Notes: generated by a model not told the origin, from the letters alone. 64,000 bases of DNA from Oscarella lobularis (GCF_947507565.1 NC_089180.1:2790001-2854000), one strand, 5' to 3'. Counted from the stretch's first letter, positions 51,404-62,334 are shown. Numbers and translations are program-made.

Positions 51404-52017
51404 GTCCCAAACATCAGGCTGAAACCTCGTGACAGAGGGTGGGGTGAGATTATAGCAGCATCAGATCACCGGCGAGTATACAAGAATCCGTAGACTTGCC
51501 GGTGATTGGCTGGAAGGCCGTAATTGCGTTATTGCGTTAGATCGCGAGCGTCACGCCGTAATTGCGTTAAGATCGCGGGCGAGCGTTTCCATCACGACGG
51601 TCAGCCGAAAATCGGTGTCGAACGGCCCGAACAGTCTTTGGCCTTAACAAACGCATCGCGCCGCGATGCGTGTGGACATTTCGGTCGACGAACGGCGGTT
51701 CACCGACTCCCGTCGCCCAGCGGGCGTTCCTCGCTGAGAACGGGACTTGGCGAAGTCCGTTGTCGAGCGTTTGGTAAGGCCAAAGACTGTTCGGGCCGTT
51801 CGACACCGATTTCCGGCTGACCGTCGTGATGGAAACGCTCGACCGCGATCTTACGCAATTACGGCGCGACGCTCGCGATCACAACGCAATAACGCAATTA
51901 CGGCCTTCCAGCCAATCACCGGCGAGTCTACGAATTCTCGTATACTGGCCGGTGATTGGATGCTGCTAAAATCCTACCCCACCCTCTGTCACGACGTTCC
52001 AGCCTGATGTTTGGGAC
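51404..52017. mobile_element. Fold-back element with about 245-bp terminal inverted repeats, 614 bp
   Basis: Left arm 51,404 to about 51,648 starts GTCCCAAACATCAGGCTG. The right arm, about 51,774-52,017, is its inverted copy ending CAGCCTGATGTTTGGGAC. Inner landmarks pair throughout (GTGACAGAGGGTGGGGT; CACCGGCGAGT; GGCCGTAATTGCGTTATTGC; CCCGAACAGTCTTTGGCC). The centre is about 125 bp with no coding capacity. Arms differ at scattered bases. Superfamily is not assigned because no target duplication was recognised. Confidence 0.9.
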
Positions 52018-52441
52018 CGTGCGTAGCGCGCGCGGGACCAAACACAGGCTGGACCCTCGAGCCTAATCTTCAGCTGGAGTAGGTTCCGGTCTTGTCACTG
52101 CTGGTTTCTCTGAACATTTTCCCTTACAATCAGCACCTTCACTGCCATTGTCACTTGGCCCTGCGCCGCAGCAGCTCAGCATTGTCGAGAAACAGCTCGG
52201 CAAGATAGACGTACTCGCGTGCGGTAATTTTCTCAGCGATGCGCCCTGGGACTACGCCCAGGGAGTATCCCAGCAAAAAAAGGCGGCGTCGTCCGGCGTG
52301 GTTTTTATCAGCGCCTCGAACCACGCCGTATTGTTCGCGAGCGGCTCTAGCTGCCCAACAGGGTCAGCCGGCGGCGCGAAATGATCCACTTGCAGACCCT
52401 TAAGGAGACCCGGCGGCGGTTGGTTACCCAGTTGTGGCTGC
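52018..52441. other. Interval without recognised gene
   Basis: Contains GGGACCAAACACAGGCTGG just outside the fold-back element, resembling its terminus. It is probably the flank of the P-like element or a damaged nested copy. Confidence 0.35.
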
Positions 52442-52516
52442 ATAGATAAAGGAGAAGGAGGGATAGGAAACTCCCCTATCACGTGACTGTGTTTCATGTC
52501 TCCATGACTGATGCGC
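52442..52516. repeat. Duplicated 5' flank and first codons, inverted copy at 62,620-62,695
   Basis: AGGGATAGGAAACTCCCCTA then TCACGTGAC..., TTCATGTCT..ATGACT.ATGCG is shared with the inverted segment at 62.62-62.69 kb. It spans the upstream region and start codon of the companion ORF, so it marks the 5' end of a repeated gene or element. Confidence 0.75.
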
Positions 52517-53527
52517 AAGTTATGGATCTCTTTCGGAGCTCTTTGGAGCAGGTTATTTCAGATAAGGTTGTCGATCGGGATGTTCCGCGGCTTGAACTTC
52601 TTCGTGAAGACACGAAGACATTGTTGCAGCGCATTTCGGAGGAATCCGTTGGAAAATCGGTCCAAGAGCTCCAAAGGCTCATCCTCGGATGCTTCAACAG
52701 CACCAAAAAGTTTCGATCAAGCGCAAAAAGGAGAGAAGATGCCATTTAGTCATTCAAAAGTCTCCGAATGACTCGACTTCATTCAATATGGATTGATATT
52801 TATTTAGCAGCCAAATTACCGTTCCGAGACCGACTACTTTCGCCAGCAGTGAATCAAAAGATGTTTGATACCTGTTGCATTAGGCAGTGTGGACAGCCGG
52901 GCAACTACGAGATGTCGATCGAAGAAAGAGTGACGTTGACAGGCAATGAGATGAATGCTCTGCGCTATGCCGCAGGGTTTCTTCCTAGGAAGCTGCTAAA
53001 GAAGTATTCAGGCGTTCAATCGGAAAGAGCTGACTTCATTCTGCTCTTTTTTGATAGGCTTAGTCGTCGACATGGATGATATTGACACCGTACGTCATTG
53101 TCCGTCTATTGAACATGATCATGATTACGCTTTTTCAAGCTTCGACGATTACATCGCAAGATAGCTAGATATCATAACCACAGTCAGACTCTTTTGCGTC
53201 AGCAACGAGTGTTTTGAACTTTTTGTCACCATGGAAAACCTCGTCCGGAGTCTGCTACAAAAACGGATTGAGACTGCATCAGCGGACAGTAACATTGTTC
53301 AAGCCGTCATCTCGAACGAGCTGCTGCTGCAGCAGTGGACCTCGCTCTCGGCCTGCGTGGCCGATGAAGAGAGTGCAATATATCTGCTAAAGGAAATGGT
53401 TCGACTATGGACAGCTATTAGAGGGTTTGCTTTAGCGTCGTCACTGATAGAGAAGTACAAGCGTTCTAGAAACAAGGGCACTAAGACGACAACAATTCTT
53501 CGAAAGTCACTTTGTACTTCTAATTGA
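52502..53527 (+). pseudogene. Companion ORF convergent with P-like transposase, unknown function
   Basis: ATG 52,502: MTDAQVMDLFRSSLEQVISD, then an Arg/Lys-rich stretch to TAG at 52,747. The same frame continues WIDIYLAAKLPFRDRLL ... LTGNEMNALRYAAGFLPRKL. In another frame from about 53,195: FCVSNECFELFVTMENLVRS, SADSNIVQAVISNELLLQQW, LLKEMVRLWTAIRGFALASS and LIEKYKRSRNKGTK. The patterns N-E-x-N-A-x-R-Y-x-x-G-(F/Y) and I-R-G-F-x-x-A-x-x-x-x-E-x-Y-K look like a multicopy ORF type in invertebrate genomes (memory only). A nonsense codon, a frame change and the 53,163 stop suggest decay. It converges tail-to-tail with the transposase at 53.6-56.1 kb. Confidence 0.5.
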
Positions 53528-53639
53528 CTGACATACTTGTATCTCCTAATAAAGCAACGATTTGTTGTTCTCCTTGTCTACTTTTCGTCGCTTAGGAACG
53601 GGACTGCTATCGACGACTTCTTCTGGTACGAAGCGTAAC

Positions 53640-56121
53640 TTTCGACGACAGTTTCCCGAACAGGGTTCTGTGCTGCTGACTTCTAAAGTCGAATTATGGC
53701 ACTATTATCGACGCACTGCTTTACAGACGGATTGTCATTTCTTCCTCCTCTGCTGCGCTAGTCGCCGAAATAACTTTCTAAGGGATCCTGACGGAAGTGC
53801 TCGCTGAGCAAGAAGCATGCTTCTGCTCCCGGAAGCTGCAGCAAAAACGGAGCATTTCGAAGAACGATTTCACTACAAAGAAATGACATCTTCAAGGTAA
53901 ACGCTTTTATGTAATTGAACGTACCCGTCATCTTCCATCCTTCTAGAGTTTCAGTACTCAAAGTCATCCGTTGTCTGTCAGATTTTGACAGAATTTCTCT
54001 CTTTTTTAGTTGCTGCTCCCATTTCTCAAGATATCCAAGAAAACTATCTTCCAGCCACTGAGAGGTACATGTTTAGTACAAGTTTCTAGCTTCAAATGTG
54101 ACTATGCGTTATAAATATTCTCAGTCGTTTGTCCTCAGGTTTAAAATAGGCTCTTCGATTTTCTTTGACGTTGTCTCTGCTCCTCACATTGAGGCAATCA
54201 AATGCCTTGTCGAACATTTTAATAAAAGAAACTGATCCTCTGATTCAGGTATCTTAAAGTACTCCATGGCGAAAGCAACACTTTTACCAAGAACCTAATA
54301 GATTTTAAATGATTACAGATAATGTTATTTGAGTGTATCTCACCTGGGCAGCAAGATCAACTCGCATTCTAGAGTAAAAGTTGAGGTAGACATGCTCGTA
54401 CGTGATTTTATTTGTCAGGAACAGCCCCGCTCTATCCTTCACCTTATTGTGACAGGTATAGCGGTAAATCAGATGTTGCCACGTTATGTATTTGTCATTC
54501 ATCTTTAGTTAGCATGTATATAACTTTAATGCAGGAAACCCAAGGCTTACTTACCCTCATGCATCGACTTGAGCTGCTATTTTCGAACGAGTGCGACCAG
54601 CACTTTCGTGTCGTCTTCACATGATGCGGTACGTCGGATAGGAAGTAGACAAATCTAAGCCGCATACGTATGATTAATGAGCTGTACATGATATCGTAAA
54701 GGTTCACATTTCTTCCTCACTATAGGGATTAGGAGTTTTATAACAGATCTCTTGGCTATCGTTGCAATCATTTTTTCACTGATGCATGCGTAGCTACATC
54801 CGGTTGGAGCGCTTTAGCTTTTGAAAGTTTTTCGCTCCCTTCCATAGCGCGTAGCTGGTTTGGTATATTTCCTAGATCGACAAATCCAATGATCTCCTGC
54901 TGATGTCTTTCGTAGACAAGGTCCTCCTTTACGCGAATTTCGTTAAAGACGACGACGACGTATTTCTGTGCATCGGTAAGAGAGCCGAGTCTAGCTTCTT
55001 CCATAAGTTGCACGTTCAGGTCCGAGTGAAAACCAACTTTTTCTTCTAAAAACTACTATAATCGCGCAGAGTGCGCTAGGGAGGCAGTCGTATGAATCCC
55101 GCTGTACCAAGAGCGTGATATGCACTAGAGCAAAGCGACTTGAGATGTACGGCCCACCGAGTAATTAGAAGATGCCATCTCATGCCCTGTGCGCCTTTGG
55201 TTACGGCTAATGTTTCTGCTGTTCCCAGAAAAGACGGCAAAACGACCCAGCTAAAAACGTCTTCTCGACTACTGTCGAATTGGATTGTATGATTTTACAA
55301 ATATTTTCGTGGAAATCACACGGAAGCTTGACAGCATTCTTCTGCAGGATCAAAGCAATAGCAGCTTTCTGCCTAGAAACTTTTTTCTGAAGCTTCTTCT
55401 ACTCTTTGGCAAGAAAAGACATTTTCTTGGAGCCCTGAGGTGTGTTAAGAGCAGCATTCCTGGTGCGATTATTAGGATTAAAACGATCCTCTTTGAGGAA
55501 CCGACTGTTGCGCATTTGCAGAGTAGCTCGGCATCGAAAACAGTCTCTGCACTGCTTCACGTCTTGCTGTACAATGAGTTGGCAAGAGGATGAGCGCACA
55601 GTTCCAGCAGCATTGTCAAGCAGAGAATGGACATGAAGGTACTGACGAACTTTTCCTGATTTTCTTTTTATCTGTCCTTTTAGAGCTTTCACCATACGGA
55701 CCAAGTGATCGTCTGCGTTTCCTGGGAATATCTTCAGATTTTAATAAAATTCCAAAAAGGCGTCGATTGCGACATTGTCAACTTGAGCTGGGTCCAAGGG
55801 CAGATTTTGCAGTGCGTGGCAGCTGGAGATGTCGAGAAAAATACCTAGCACGGACAGGTTCGACACACCTTCCGACGACACGGAAAAGCAGTGAGAGATA
55901 GACGTGCAGGGAAAAGGAACGGACGTTGCTGTTGAATTCAGAAACGATGGTGTAGCAGCAATTCTTGACACCAGAACACTGTTTTTAAGTTCTATTTTGT
56001 TCCACGTGAACCGTGGTGGTGGAATAGGGTTCGATGGTATCATTCGTTTTTCACTCGTCTTTTGCCTTTGGAGCTGTCGGTCTTTGCGCTGCGTCAGCTT
56101 TACTTTTTTCTTCTTAGGCAT
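53640..56121 (-). pseudogene. P-element/THAP9-like transposase, multi-exon, nearly complete but broken
   Basis: GTP-dependent cut-and-paste transposase group. Minus-strand order: basic N-terminus PKKKKVKLTQRKDRQ with a Ser/Thr-rich region (55,741-56,121); SSCQLIVQQDVKQCRDCFRC with ALNTPQGSKKMSFLAKE and a helix (55,393-55,620); VVVVFNEIRVKEDLVYERHQ and EIIGFVDLGNIPNQL (54,768-55,013); YFLSDVPHHVKTTRKCWSHS (54,600-54,660); WQHLIYRYTC...GLFLTNKITYEHVYL and MRVDLAAQV (54,310-54,490); FIKMFDKAFDCLNVRSRD (54,140-54,235); C-terminal MTLSTETLEGWKMTG...FRQDPLESYFGD, a TAG, then RSRGGRNDNP. The family's F-D-E, expected to hold the first catalytic Asp, reads F-N-E here. Exons are separated by introns of varied length. 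Confidence 0.75.
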
Positions 56122-56332
56122 TTGCTGGTGAAGAGAAGAGTGGAATAAATGAAAAGAAAGAATGCACTCTAAGCAGAGACTGAAGAAAATTGGCGGCGTC
56201 TTTAGCCCTTATACTGGATGGAGTTTGGGAAAGTGGCTACCCTCTGGCATTAGCTTTACATGTCTCCCGCAGTGTAGTAAATCTTCTTAACTAAAAAGCC
56301 CTTCGAGTGCGGAGTGTACTCTCGGACAAAAG

Positions 56333-56526
56333 CTAGCCTCTGGTGGCCAGGCCCTTTTCCCTGATCTCCTGGATACTCCGAGAGGGGAAAAGGGTTAGGG
56401 TTAGGGTTAGGTTAAAATAGTACTAGATGCGCATTAATTAAGTTGGTGAGAAGCTGTATTTAACCCTTTTCCCCTCTCGGAGTATCCCGGGAGATCAGGA
56501 AAAAGGGCCTGGCCACGCGAGGCTAG
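56333..56526. repeat. Fold-back repeat (about 65-bp arms) with TTAGGG loop
   Basis: Left arm 56,333-56,396 (CTAGCCTC, GGCCAGGCCCTTTTCCCTGA, CTCCGAGAGGGGAAAAGGGT) and right arm 56,461-56,526 (inverted, starting TAACCCTTTTCCCCTCTCGG, ending GGCTAG). The loop contains TTAGGGTTAGGGTTAGG. Small mismatches only. Confidence 0.88.
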
Positions 56527-56816
56527 ACAAAAGCGGTAATAGCGCGCGTCGCCATCGCTAAAAGCTCGGCTATAGCGAAAGTTAGGGGGCGCAGGCAAGA
56601 ATAAGAGCCGTCTCTGTCACTTTTCCTACTCTTTAGACGTCTGCTTGACGCAAAACATGCTTTGGAAAAGGCAAGCTGGAGAAGCTAATAGCGATATTGT
56701 GCAAGCTGTCACGCCGACCCTAATAACTTACACGTACAGGCGCGTGCTTCAAGTGCTCAGGGCTAATAAAAGTACCTTCAGCGGAGCAATAAATTTGGTA
56801 AATTTCGCGTACAAAT
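56527..56816 (+). other. Flank of the young gypsy insertion, with a companion-ORF fragment
   Basis: At about 56,680-56,810 a plus-strand reading ANSDIVQAVTPTL resembles ADSNIVQAVISNEL of the companion ORF at 53.28 kb, so this may be a fragment of another copy. The gypsy element is inserted right after it. Confidence 0.4.
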
Positions 56817-57003
56817 TGTAGTGGTTTGAGTTGTTGAGTGTCGTGCACGTGTAGAGGTTATCAGTGGTCACGAGACCAGAGAGATAATATATCCAATATA
56901 ACCTGTTGTAGTACCTACCTTTTGCTCCGAGAACCAAGCTCCCAGGGAAGACTACGACGTAACAGAATTCCCCAACGCCACTCCTGACCTTCGCCCGGCT
57001 ACA
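56817..57003 (+). repeat. 5' LTR
   Basis: TGTAGTGGTTTGAG ... CGCCCGGCTACA, with TG/CA ends. Contains ATAATATATCCAATATAA, a possible promoter TATA/CCAAT region. Matches 62,350-62,536. Confidence 0.96.
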
Positions 57004-57006
57004 AAG

Positions 57007-57022
57007 TGGTGGAGAATCCGGG
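57007..57022 (+). promoter_or_regulatory. tRNA primer-binding site
   Basis: TGGTGGAGAATCCGGG begins three bases after the 5' LTR with the usual TGG that pairs with a tRNA CCA end. The tRNA species was not determined. Confidence 0.75.
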
Positions 57023-57266
57023 TAGCTGGATAAACGGGGCGCGACGATTGTCGAAGAGTCGGCTGACTGGATGAACGTCACTGAATTTGGCTGGTCCCGA
57101 AAGTGACGCCGATCACTCGAGCAGTTAGTCGGCACGAATCGACGCCGTTTGTCTCCGTCCGGCTACCCGCGGTTTCGGTTATTCGAACAAGGGCCGTTGC
57201 AAGGGGGAGTGGCCGAACAGTGGTCACCTGGTGTCGCACGGACGGAGCGTGCGAACGAGACGAACC

Positions 57267-60200
57267 ATGCCACCGAAGAAGAAGCAGGCAGTCACGACGC
57301 CTCAAGTTGAAGCGAAACAGCAACAGCAGGCTATTACGCCCAAATCGCGTTCGCAGCGAAAGCGCGAACGTCAGCGACGACGCCAAGCACAGTCGACGCC
57401 CCGAGTGCTATTCGAAAAACCGGCGCCTAGCCCGAAATCGTCGCCGGACGAATCGTCGAGCGACGAGGAAGAAATCGAAAGCCCGCGCGAGCGAGACGTG
57501 AGGCGTAGACGCGCCGCGCCGCGACGAACCGGCCACGCAAGGACGTTGGACAAATTCTACGGCCACGACTACGACGAACTCCGCAACTGGTTATACCAGG
57601 TGGAGGCAGTGGCAGACGCGGACGGATGGTCGCGCCGCGAACGGCTACACAACGCTCGCGTTGTGCTCAGCGGTCGAGCAAGGAGCGAGGTTGTCGCCTT
57701 TGAGCGGCAACTACAAAGGCGCGATAAAAGGGTTACGTGGGAAGCTCTCACCGCTTTCCTGAAGCGAAAGTTTGGCCCCGCAGACCCGCAAGTCTACTAC
57801 ACTGAGAAACTGATCGAATGTCGCCAAGGACTACGCGAGGACGTGGACACGTTCACGACACGATTTCGAAACCTCGTATTCGAACTCTTAGAAGTGGATC
57901 CCGCTGCGCTGTCGGAACCGATGCAAGTGCAACACTTCGTCAACGGACTGCGCCAGGAATATCGCGACGAGTTAGTGCGAGGTCGCCCGCGCGACCTCGA
58001 AGAAGCGGAAGTGTTAGCGCGAACAGGGGAGAGGATTTGGCGACTCCGCTCGAAGACGAATAGCGAGTGCCTCGCTATCGAAACGCGAACGAGCGACGCA
58101 CCGAGGCGACACGAGTCGAAAACCAGCAAGCGCGACGCATCACCGAGGAGAAAATCGCTTACAGACGTACTCGCGACGCTAGCGGAAAAGCAGACCGAAC
58201 TCATCGAGGTGATAAAGGGGCAACACAAAGAGATGATGGACAAAATGGAGCAGAACACGCGCTTGCTTACGGAAGTAAAGAAGTCGTCTGGACCGCGCTG
58301 CGACCATTGCAAGATGCGTGGCCATACGAAGGATCAATGTTTCAAGCTACACCCTCCGAACCGAGATAAGTCCACAACGGGAAGGCAGACGGAACAGGCA
58401 AAAGTGAATGCCGTGACCGCAGGAGAGCGACCTGCGAAAACGCCCACGGGTGTCACGGTCGGCGGCGTAGAGCCCAGTCGAATCCTGTTCGACTCTGGAG
58501 CTGAAGTGTCTACGCTATCGTCACAATTCGTCGAGGACATCGGAGGAGTGACTCTTAACGACGAATTTCCAATTCTCACCGTAGCGAACGGAGGCAGCAT
58601 GAAAGCGCGAGGGACGGTTATCCTACCAGTCGAAATCGGCGATCTCACCTTCGACTGTCGATTTGTCGTTTCAGACGAATTGGCCCTGCCAGTCATCTTT
58701 GGCCAGGATTTCCTGCACAACAGCGGCGCCTCTATGGACTTTCGAGAAGGAACGATTACGGTTCGGAAAGAGGACGACGAACAGCGAGTGCGACTGATGA
58801 GCCTGATGTCTGAGGCAGACGGGGTCGAAACGACGGCGTTCGACGGGGCCCACCGCGTGTGCGCAATCACGGCGTCGGCCTACAGCCCTTTCTCGCTCCC
58901 AGCGGCGCAATTTCCGGTCCGACCGGAAGATAAAGATCTAACGACCGCGGACGAAGTGCAGCCACAGACCGACCGAACGCCGCCGAAGGAAACAGACGAA
59001 GAGGATGTCGAGTTGACCGCGGAAGTGCTCGCTCTTCACCGTGTAGAGTCCAGCCAAAAGTCTATTTTATTTCCAGTTAATGAAGATTTGGCAGACTGCG
59101 ACCAGAAACAATTGATGTGTGTCCTTGAGGCTCACATTGGAGCGTTCGCTACTGGTTTGGAGGAACACGGACGTTTGAAAGGCGTCACACACTCGATCGA
59201 CACCGGCGACGCAAAACCGACGAATCAACCGCCACGACGTCTCGCACCGCCGTTAATGGAAGAAGCGCGACGACAAATCGATATAATGCTGCAGCATGGC
59301 ATCATTCAAGAATCAACGTCACCCTGGGCGAGCCCAATTCTGTTTCGGGACAAGAAGGACAAAACGCGACGATTTTGCGTTGACTTTCGAGACCTGAACG
59401 AAATCACGCGAAAAGATCGAATAGAGGACTGCTTCGATATCCTGGGCGGCAATCTATACTTCACCAGTTTGGATCTACAGGCTGGTTATTGGCAGATCTT
59501 GATGGCGCCAGGGGACATCGCGAAGACGGCATTCATTTGTCCGCTAGGCCTGTATGAGTTTCTCGTTATGCCTTTCGGGTTATGCAATGCCCCCAGTACG
59601 TTCCAACGAGCGATGGACACCGTCCTCGCCGGAGTCAAGTGGAAAACGTGCTTAGTTTACATCGATGACATTTTGGTTTTCGGTCGCACGTTCGATGAAC
59701 ACCTCGAACGTTTGGGTGACGTACTCAGTCGAATCGAGAAGTCAGGATTGAAGCTCAAGCCTTCAAAATGCTCGTTCGCTCAAACGGAAGTCTATTACCT
59801 CGGTCACATTATTTCCGCTAAGGGAATCAACGTCGACCCGGAGAAAGTGAAAGCGGTGAAGTCTCTGCTCCCGCCAACATCGAAAATGGTTCTACGATCC
59901 TTTCTGGGACTCGCTTCCTACTACCGTCGTTTCATCAGCGATTTCGCTGATGTGGCGCAACCACTCACACGCCTTCTGCGCGACGACGCACGTTTCGAAT
60001 GGGGGTCGGCGCAAGTGAAATCGTTCGCGACGTTGAAGGAGCGTCTGACGACTGCACCGATTTTGGCGTACCCTGATTGGGATGCCACCTTCCTTTTGCA
60101 AACGGATGCGTCGAACGATGCGATTGCGGCAGTGTTGTCTCAAGTGGGTACCGATGGCCTTGAGCGTGTCATATCGTACGCCAGCCGAGTTCTCCAGGAT

Positions 60201-61301
60201 CGAGAACGCCGTTACGATACGCGAGAAAAAGAGCTCTTAGCCGTTGTCTACGGCTGCGAAACGTTTCGCCACTATCTCGTCGTATCTTCCTTCATTATTA
60301 TCACTGATCATGCCAACCTTCGTTGGCTTATGTCTTCGACGAAAATGTCTGGACGTTTGGCCCATTGGGTCCTACAATTACAAGATTTCGTTTTTGAGGT
60401 CCGTCACAAGCCGGGACGTGCCAACAAAAATGCGGATGCTCTATCCCGCTTACCAACGGCAACCGTGAACGCCATTCGTGCCGTACGTGTACCTTCCTTC
60501 GACGAACTTCGCGAAAATCAGCTGCTCGATCCGGTTCTACACGCTGTGATACGGTTCCTGGCAGCAGGATCACCCGACCCTGCTCCTCCCGAGGTACAAG
60601 AGGTATTTCGCGATCGTGGGACACTCACTCTCGAGGGGGCATCGGGTGTTCTGTGTTTTACGAGCCAAAACGGGAAGCAAGGGAAGTTCACTGTACCGTA
60701 TCTGGCACCGGTGGATCGATTCGATGTAATAGCCGCTGCTCACAATTTACCAATTTCTGGACACTTCGGTCGAGAGAAAACGACGGACAGAGTTCGGCGC
60801 CAGTACTACTGGAAGGGGATGCGCCAGGACATAAAGGATTTTGTACAAGCATGTCACCGCTGCCAAATACGCAAACGTCTTCAGCCGGTGCGCGCTGGAA
60901 AGCTACAACTGTTCAGCGCCTCACAGCCGTTCGAGACCGTGGGAATCGACATTGCGGGACCTTTTCCGGTTAGCGAAAGAGGAAACCGGTACGTGGTAGC
61001 AATGGGCGATCGATTTACGCGCTGGGTAGAAATTACGCCCGTTGCCGTAATCGATGCCATCACGGTTGCTGACGTTTTCGTCGACAAAATCATATTGCGC
61101 CATGGATGCCCCAAGGAACTTCTTTCCGACAGAGGATCTCAATTTACGTCGTTACTACTCCGGCGTTTGGCCGATCGTTTGGGAATCAAGAAGATCTTTA
61201 CCACTGCGTATCATCCGCAATGTAATGGTCAAGTGGAACGGTTTAACCGTACCCTGAAAGCTGCTATTACAACTTACGTGAATGACGATCACACCGATTG
61301 A
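57267..61301 (+). CDS. Gag-Pol polyprotein of the young gypsy element, stops early
   Basis: 1,344 codons from ATG 57,267 (MPPKKKQAVTT), chosen because gag-like sequence starts here; 36 bp of frame upstream is LTR-leader. Gag at about 60-330 (YDELRNWLYQVEAVADADGW), zinc knuckle CDHCKMRGHTKDQC near 346, protease FDSGAEVSTLSS near 407, RT fingers FCVDFRDLNEITRKD near 715, active site VYIDDILVFG near 798, RNase H QTDASNDAIAAVLS near 945, H2C2 finger at 1,155-1,200, integrase Asp/Asp/Glu in GIDIAGPF, LLSDRGSQF and NGQVERFNRT. Near residue 718, K-D-R-I-E-D lacks the Y-P-x-P-R stretch seen in the other gypsy copies (about 15 bp). TGA at 61,299-61,301 interrupts integrase after D-D-H-T-D. Confidence 0.93.
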   Translation: MPPKKKQAVTTPQVEAKQQQQAITPKSRSQRKRERQRRRQAQSTPRVLFEKPAPSPKSSPDESSSDEEEIESPRERDVRRRRAAPRRTGHARTLDKFYGHDYDELRNWLYQVEAVADADGWSRRERLHNARVVLSGRARSEVVAFERQLQRRDKRVTWEALTAFLKRKFGPADPQVYYTEKLIECRQGLREDVDTFTTRFRNLVFELLEVDPAALSEPMQVQHFVNGLRQEYRDELVRGRPRDLEEAEVLARTGERIWRLRSKTNSECLAIETRTSDAPRRHESKTSKRDASPRRKSLTDVLATLAEKQTELIEVIKGQHKEMMDKMEQNTRLLTEVKKSSGPRCDHCKMRGHTKDQCFKLHPPNRDKSTTGRQTEQAKVNAVTAGERPAKTPTGVTVGGVEPSRILFDSGAEVSTLSSQFVEDIGGVTLNDEFPILTVANGGSMKARGTVILPVEIGDLTFDCRFVVSDELALPVIFGQDFLHNSGASMDFREGTITVRKEDDEQRVRLMSLMSEADGVETTAFDGAHRVCAITASAYSPFSLPAAQFPVRPEDKDLTTADEVQPQTDRTPPKETDEEDVELTAEVLALHRVESSQKSILFPVNEDLADCDQKQLMCVLEAHIGAFATGLEEHGRLKGVTHSIDTGDAKPTNQPPRRLAPPLMEEARRQIDIMLQHGIIQESTSPWASPILFRDKKDKTRRFCVDFRDLNEITRKDRIEDCFDILGGNLYFTSLDLQAGYWQILMAPGDIAKTAFICPLGLYEFLVMPFGLCNAPSTFQRAMDTVLAGVKWKTCLVYIDDILVFGRTFDEHLERLGDVLSRIEKSGLKLKPSKCSFAQTEVYYLGHIISAKGINVDPEKVKAVKSLLPPTSKMVLRSFLGLASYYRRFISDFADVAQPLTRLLRDDARFEWGSAQVKSFATLKERLTTAPILAYPDWDATFLLQTDASNDAIAAVLSQVGTDGLERVISYASRVLQDRERRYDTREKELLAVVYGCETFRHYLVVSSFIIITDHANLRWLMSSTKMSGRLAHWVLQLQDFVFEVRHKPGRANKNADALSRLPTATVNAIRAVRVPSFDELRENQLLDPVLHAVIRFLAAGSPDPAPPEVQEVFRDRGTLTLEGASGVLCFTSQNGKQGKFTVPYLAPVDRFDVIAAAHNLPISGHFGREKTTDRVRRQYYWKGMRQDIKDFVQACHRCQIRKRLQPVRAGKLQLFSASQPFETVGIDIAGPFPVSERGNRYVVAMGDRFTRWVEITPVAVIDAITVADVFVDKIILRHGCPKELLSDRGSQFTSLLLRRLADRLGIKKIFTTAYHPQCNGQVERFNRTLKAAITTYVNDDHTD

Positions 61302-62210
61302 GATCTACACGTCGAAGCCATAGCGTTCGCCTATCGTACGAGTATCGTCGACGCTGTCAAGAACACGCCGTTTTACTTGGTGCACGGCCGAGACGCGCGT
61401 TTACCGACGACGGCGTTCGTTCCCTCGGACGATGAAGCTCGCCACGACGTCCACGACTACAGTCTGGTGGTGACGCGACGACTTCGACGAGCGATCGAGA
61501 TTGCTAATCAATATCAACTGGAGGCCGATGTGAAACGGAAGGAGTATTACGACAGACGACAGTACGCGGTCGAGCTCGCTCCCGGTACCCTCGTCCTGTT
61601 GCATAATCCCACCCATAAAGTTGGTCTAGCGGTGAAACTCCAGGAGCGCTTCACGGGACCTTATCGAGTTCAGCGACGGCTTTCCAACGTCAACTACGAA
61701 ATCTCTCATCTACAAACGCAGCAAGTGCTCACTACGCACGTGCGGCGTATCATTCTTTATTATCCTCCTTTGGAGAAAAATTATTTCACGAAGAAGCTAG
61801 CCCTCACCTGCAGCGCTCACCACGCCCATGACGATGGGTGCATACTCATGTACCCTGGGGAGCGTCGTCACATGACGACTGAGCTGGAAGCGTTTCCGCT
61901 CCGTCGAACGTCATCGTGCCCGAAGTTGGGAATGTGGCGGCCCCAGGAAGACGGTGTGCAGAGGCTGACAGAGGAGGAGATTCGTCCTACAGAGCGAGAG
62001 TCGCGCGACGGCGTAGACCCTCACTGGCCAGGGGATATTCGCACTGATGGCACTGCATTTTCTGCTACTTCAACGTACCCTACCGGCTCGACGGGATTTG
62101 CAGGACAACCGGCTTTCCCCTCGACGAGTGGCAACGGAGCACCGCCTTCAAGATCGAGACGGGCCACAGCCGGACAACCTCCGAAGCGTTTTGCCGACCA
62201 AGATTGGTAG
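61302..62210 (+). pseudogene. C-terminal continuation of gypsy integrase beyond the stop codon
   Basis: Same frame, open after the TGA: LHVEAIAFAYRTSIVDAV, NTPFYLVHGRDARLP, a helical linker, KLQERFTGPYRVQRRLS (GPY/F region), VLTTHVRRIILYYPP, then a Ser/Pro/Arg-rich tail ending at 62,210. Conservation here shows the TGA is recent. It would be read only by stop readthrough. Confidence 0.85.
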
Positions 62211-62334
62211 GTAATAACTTTCTTTGTGTGTTTTCGTTCACTGTCCTGTCCTTTCCTGTGCTTGTAACGTGCACGACTTTAGTGTTGCTTTGTTTTACTC
62301 CCGGTAGTCGTCCCGTGAGGACACGTGCTCTGTT

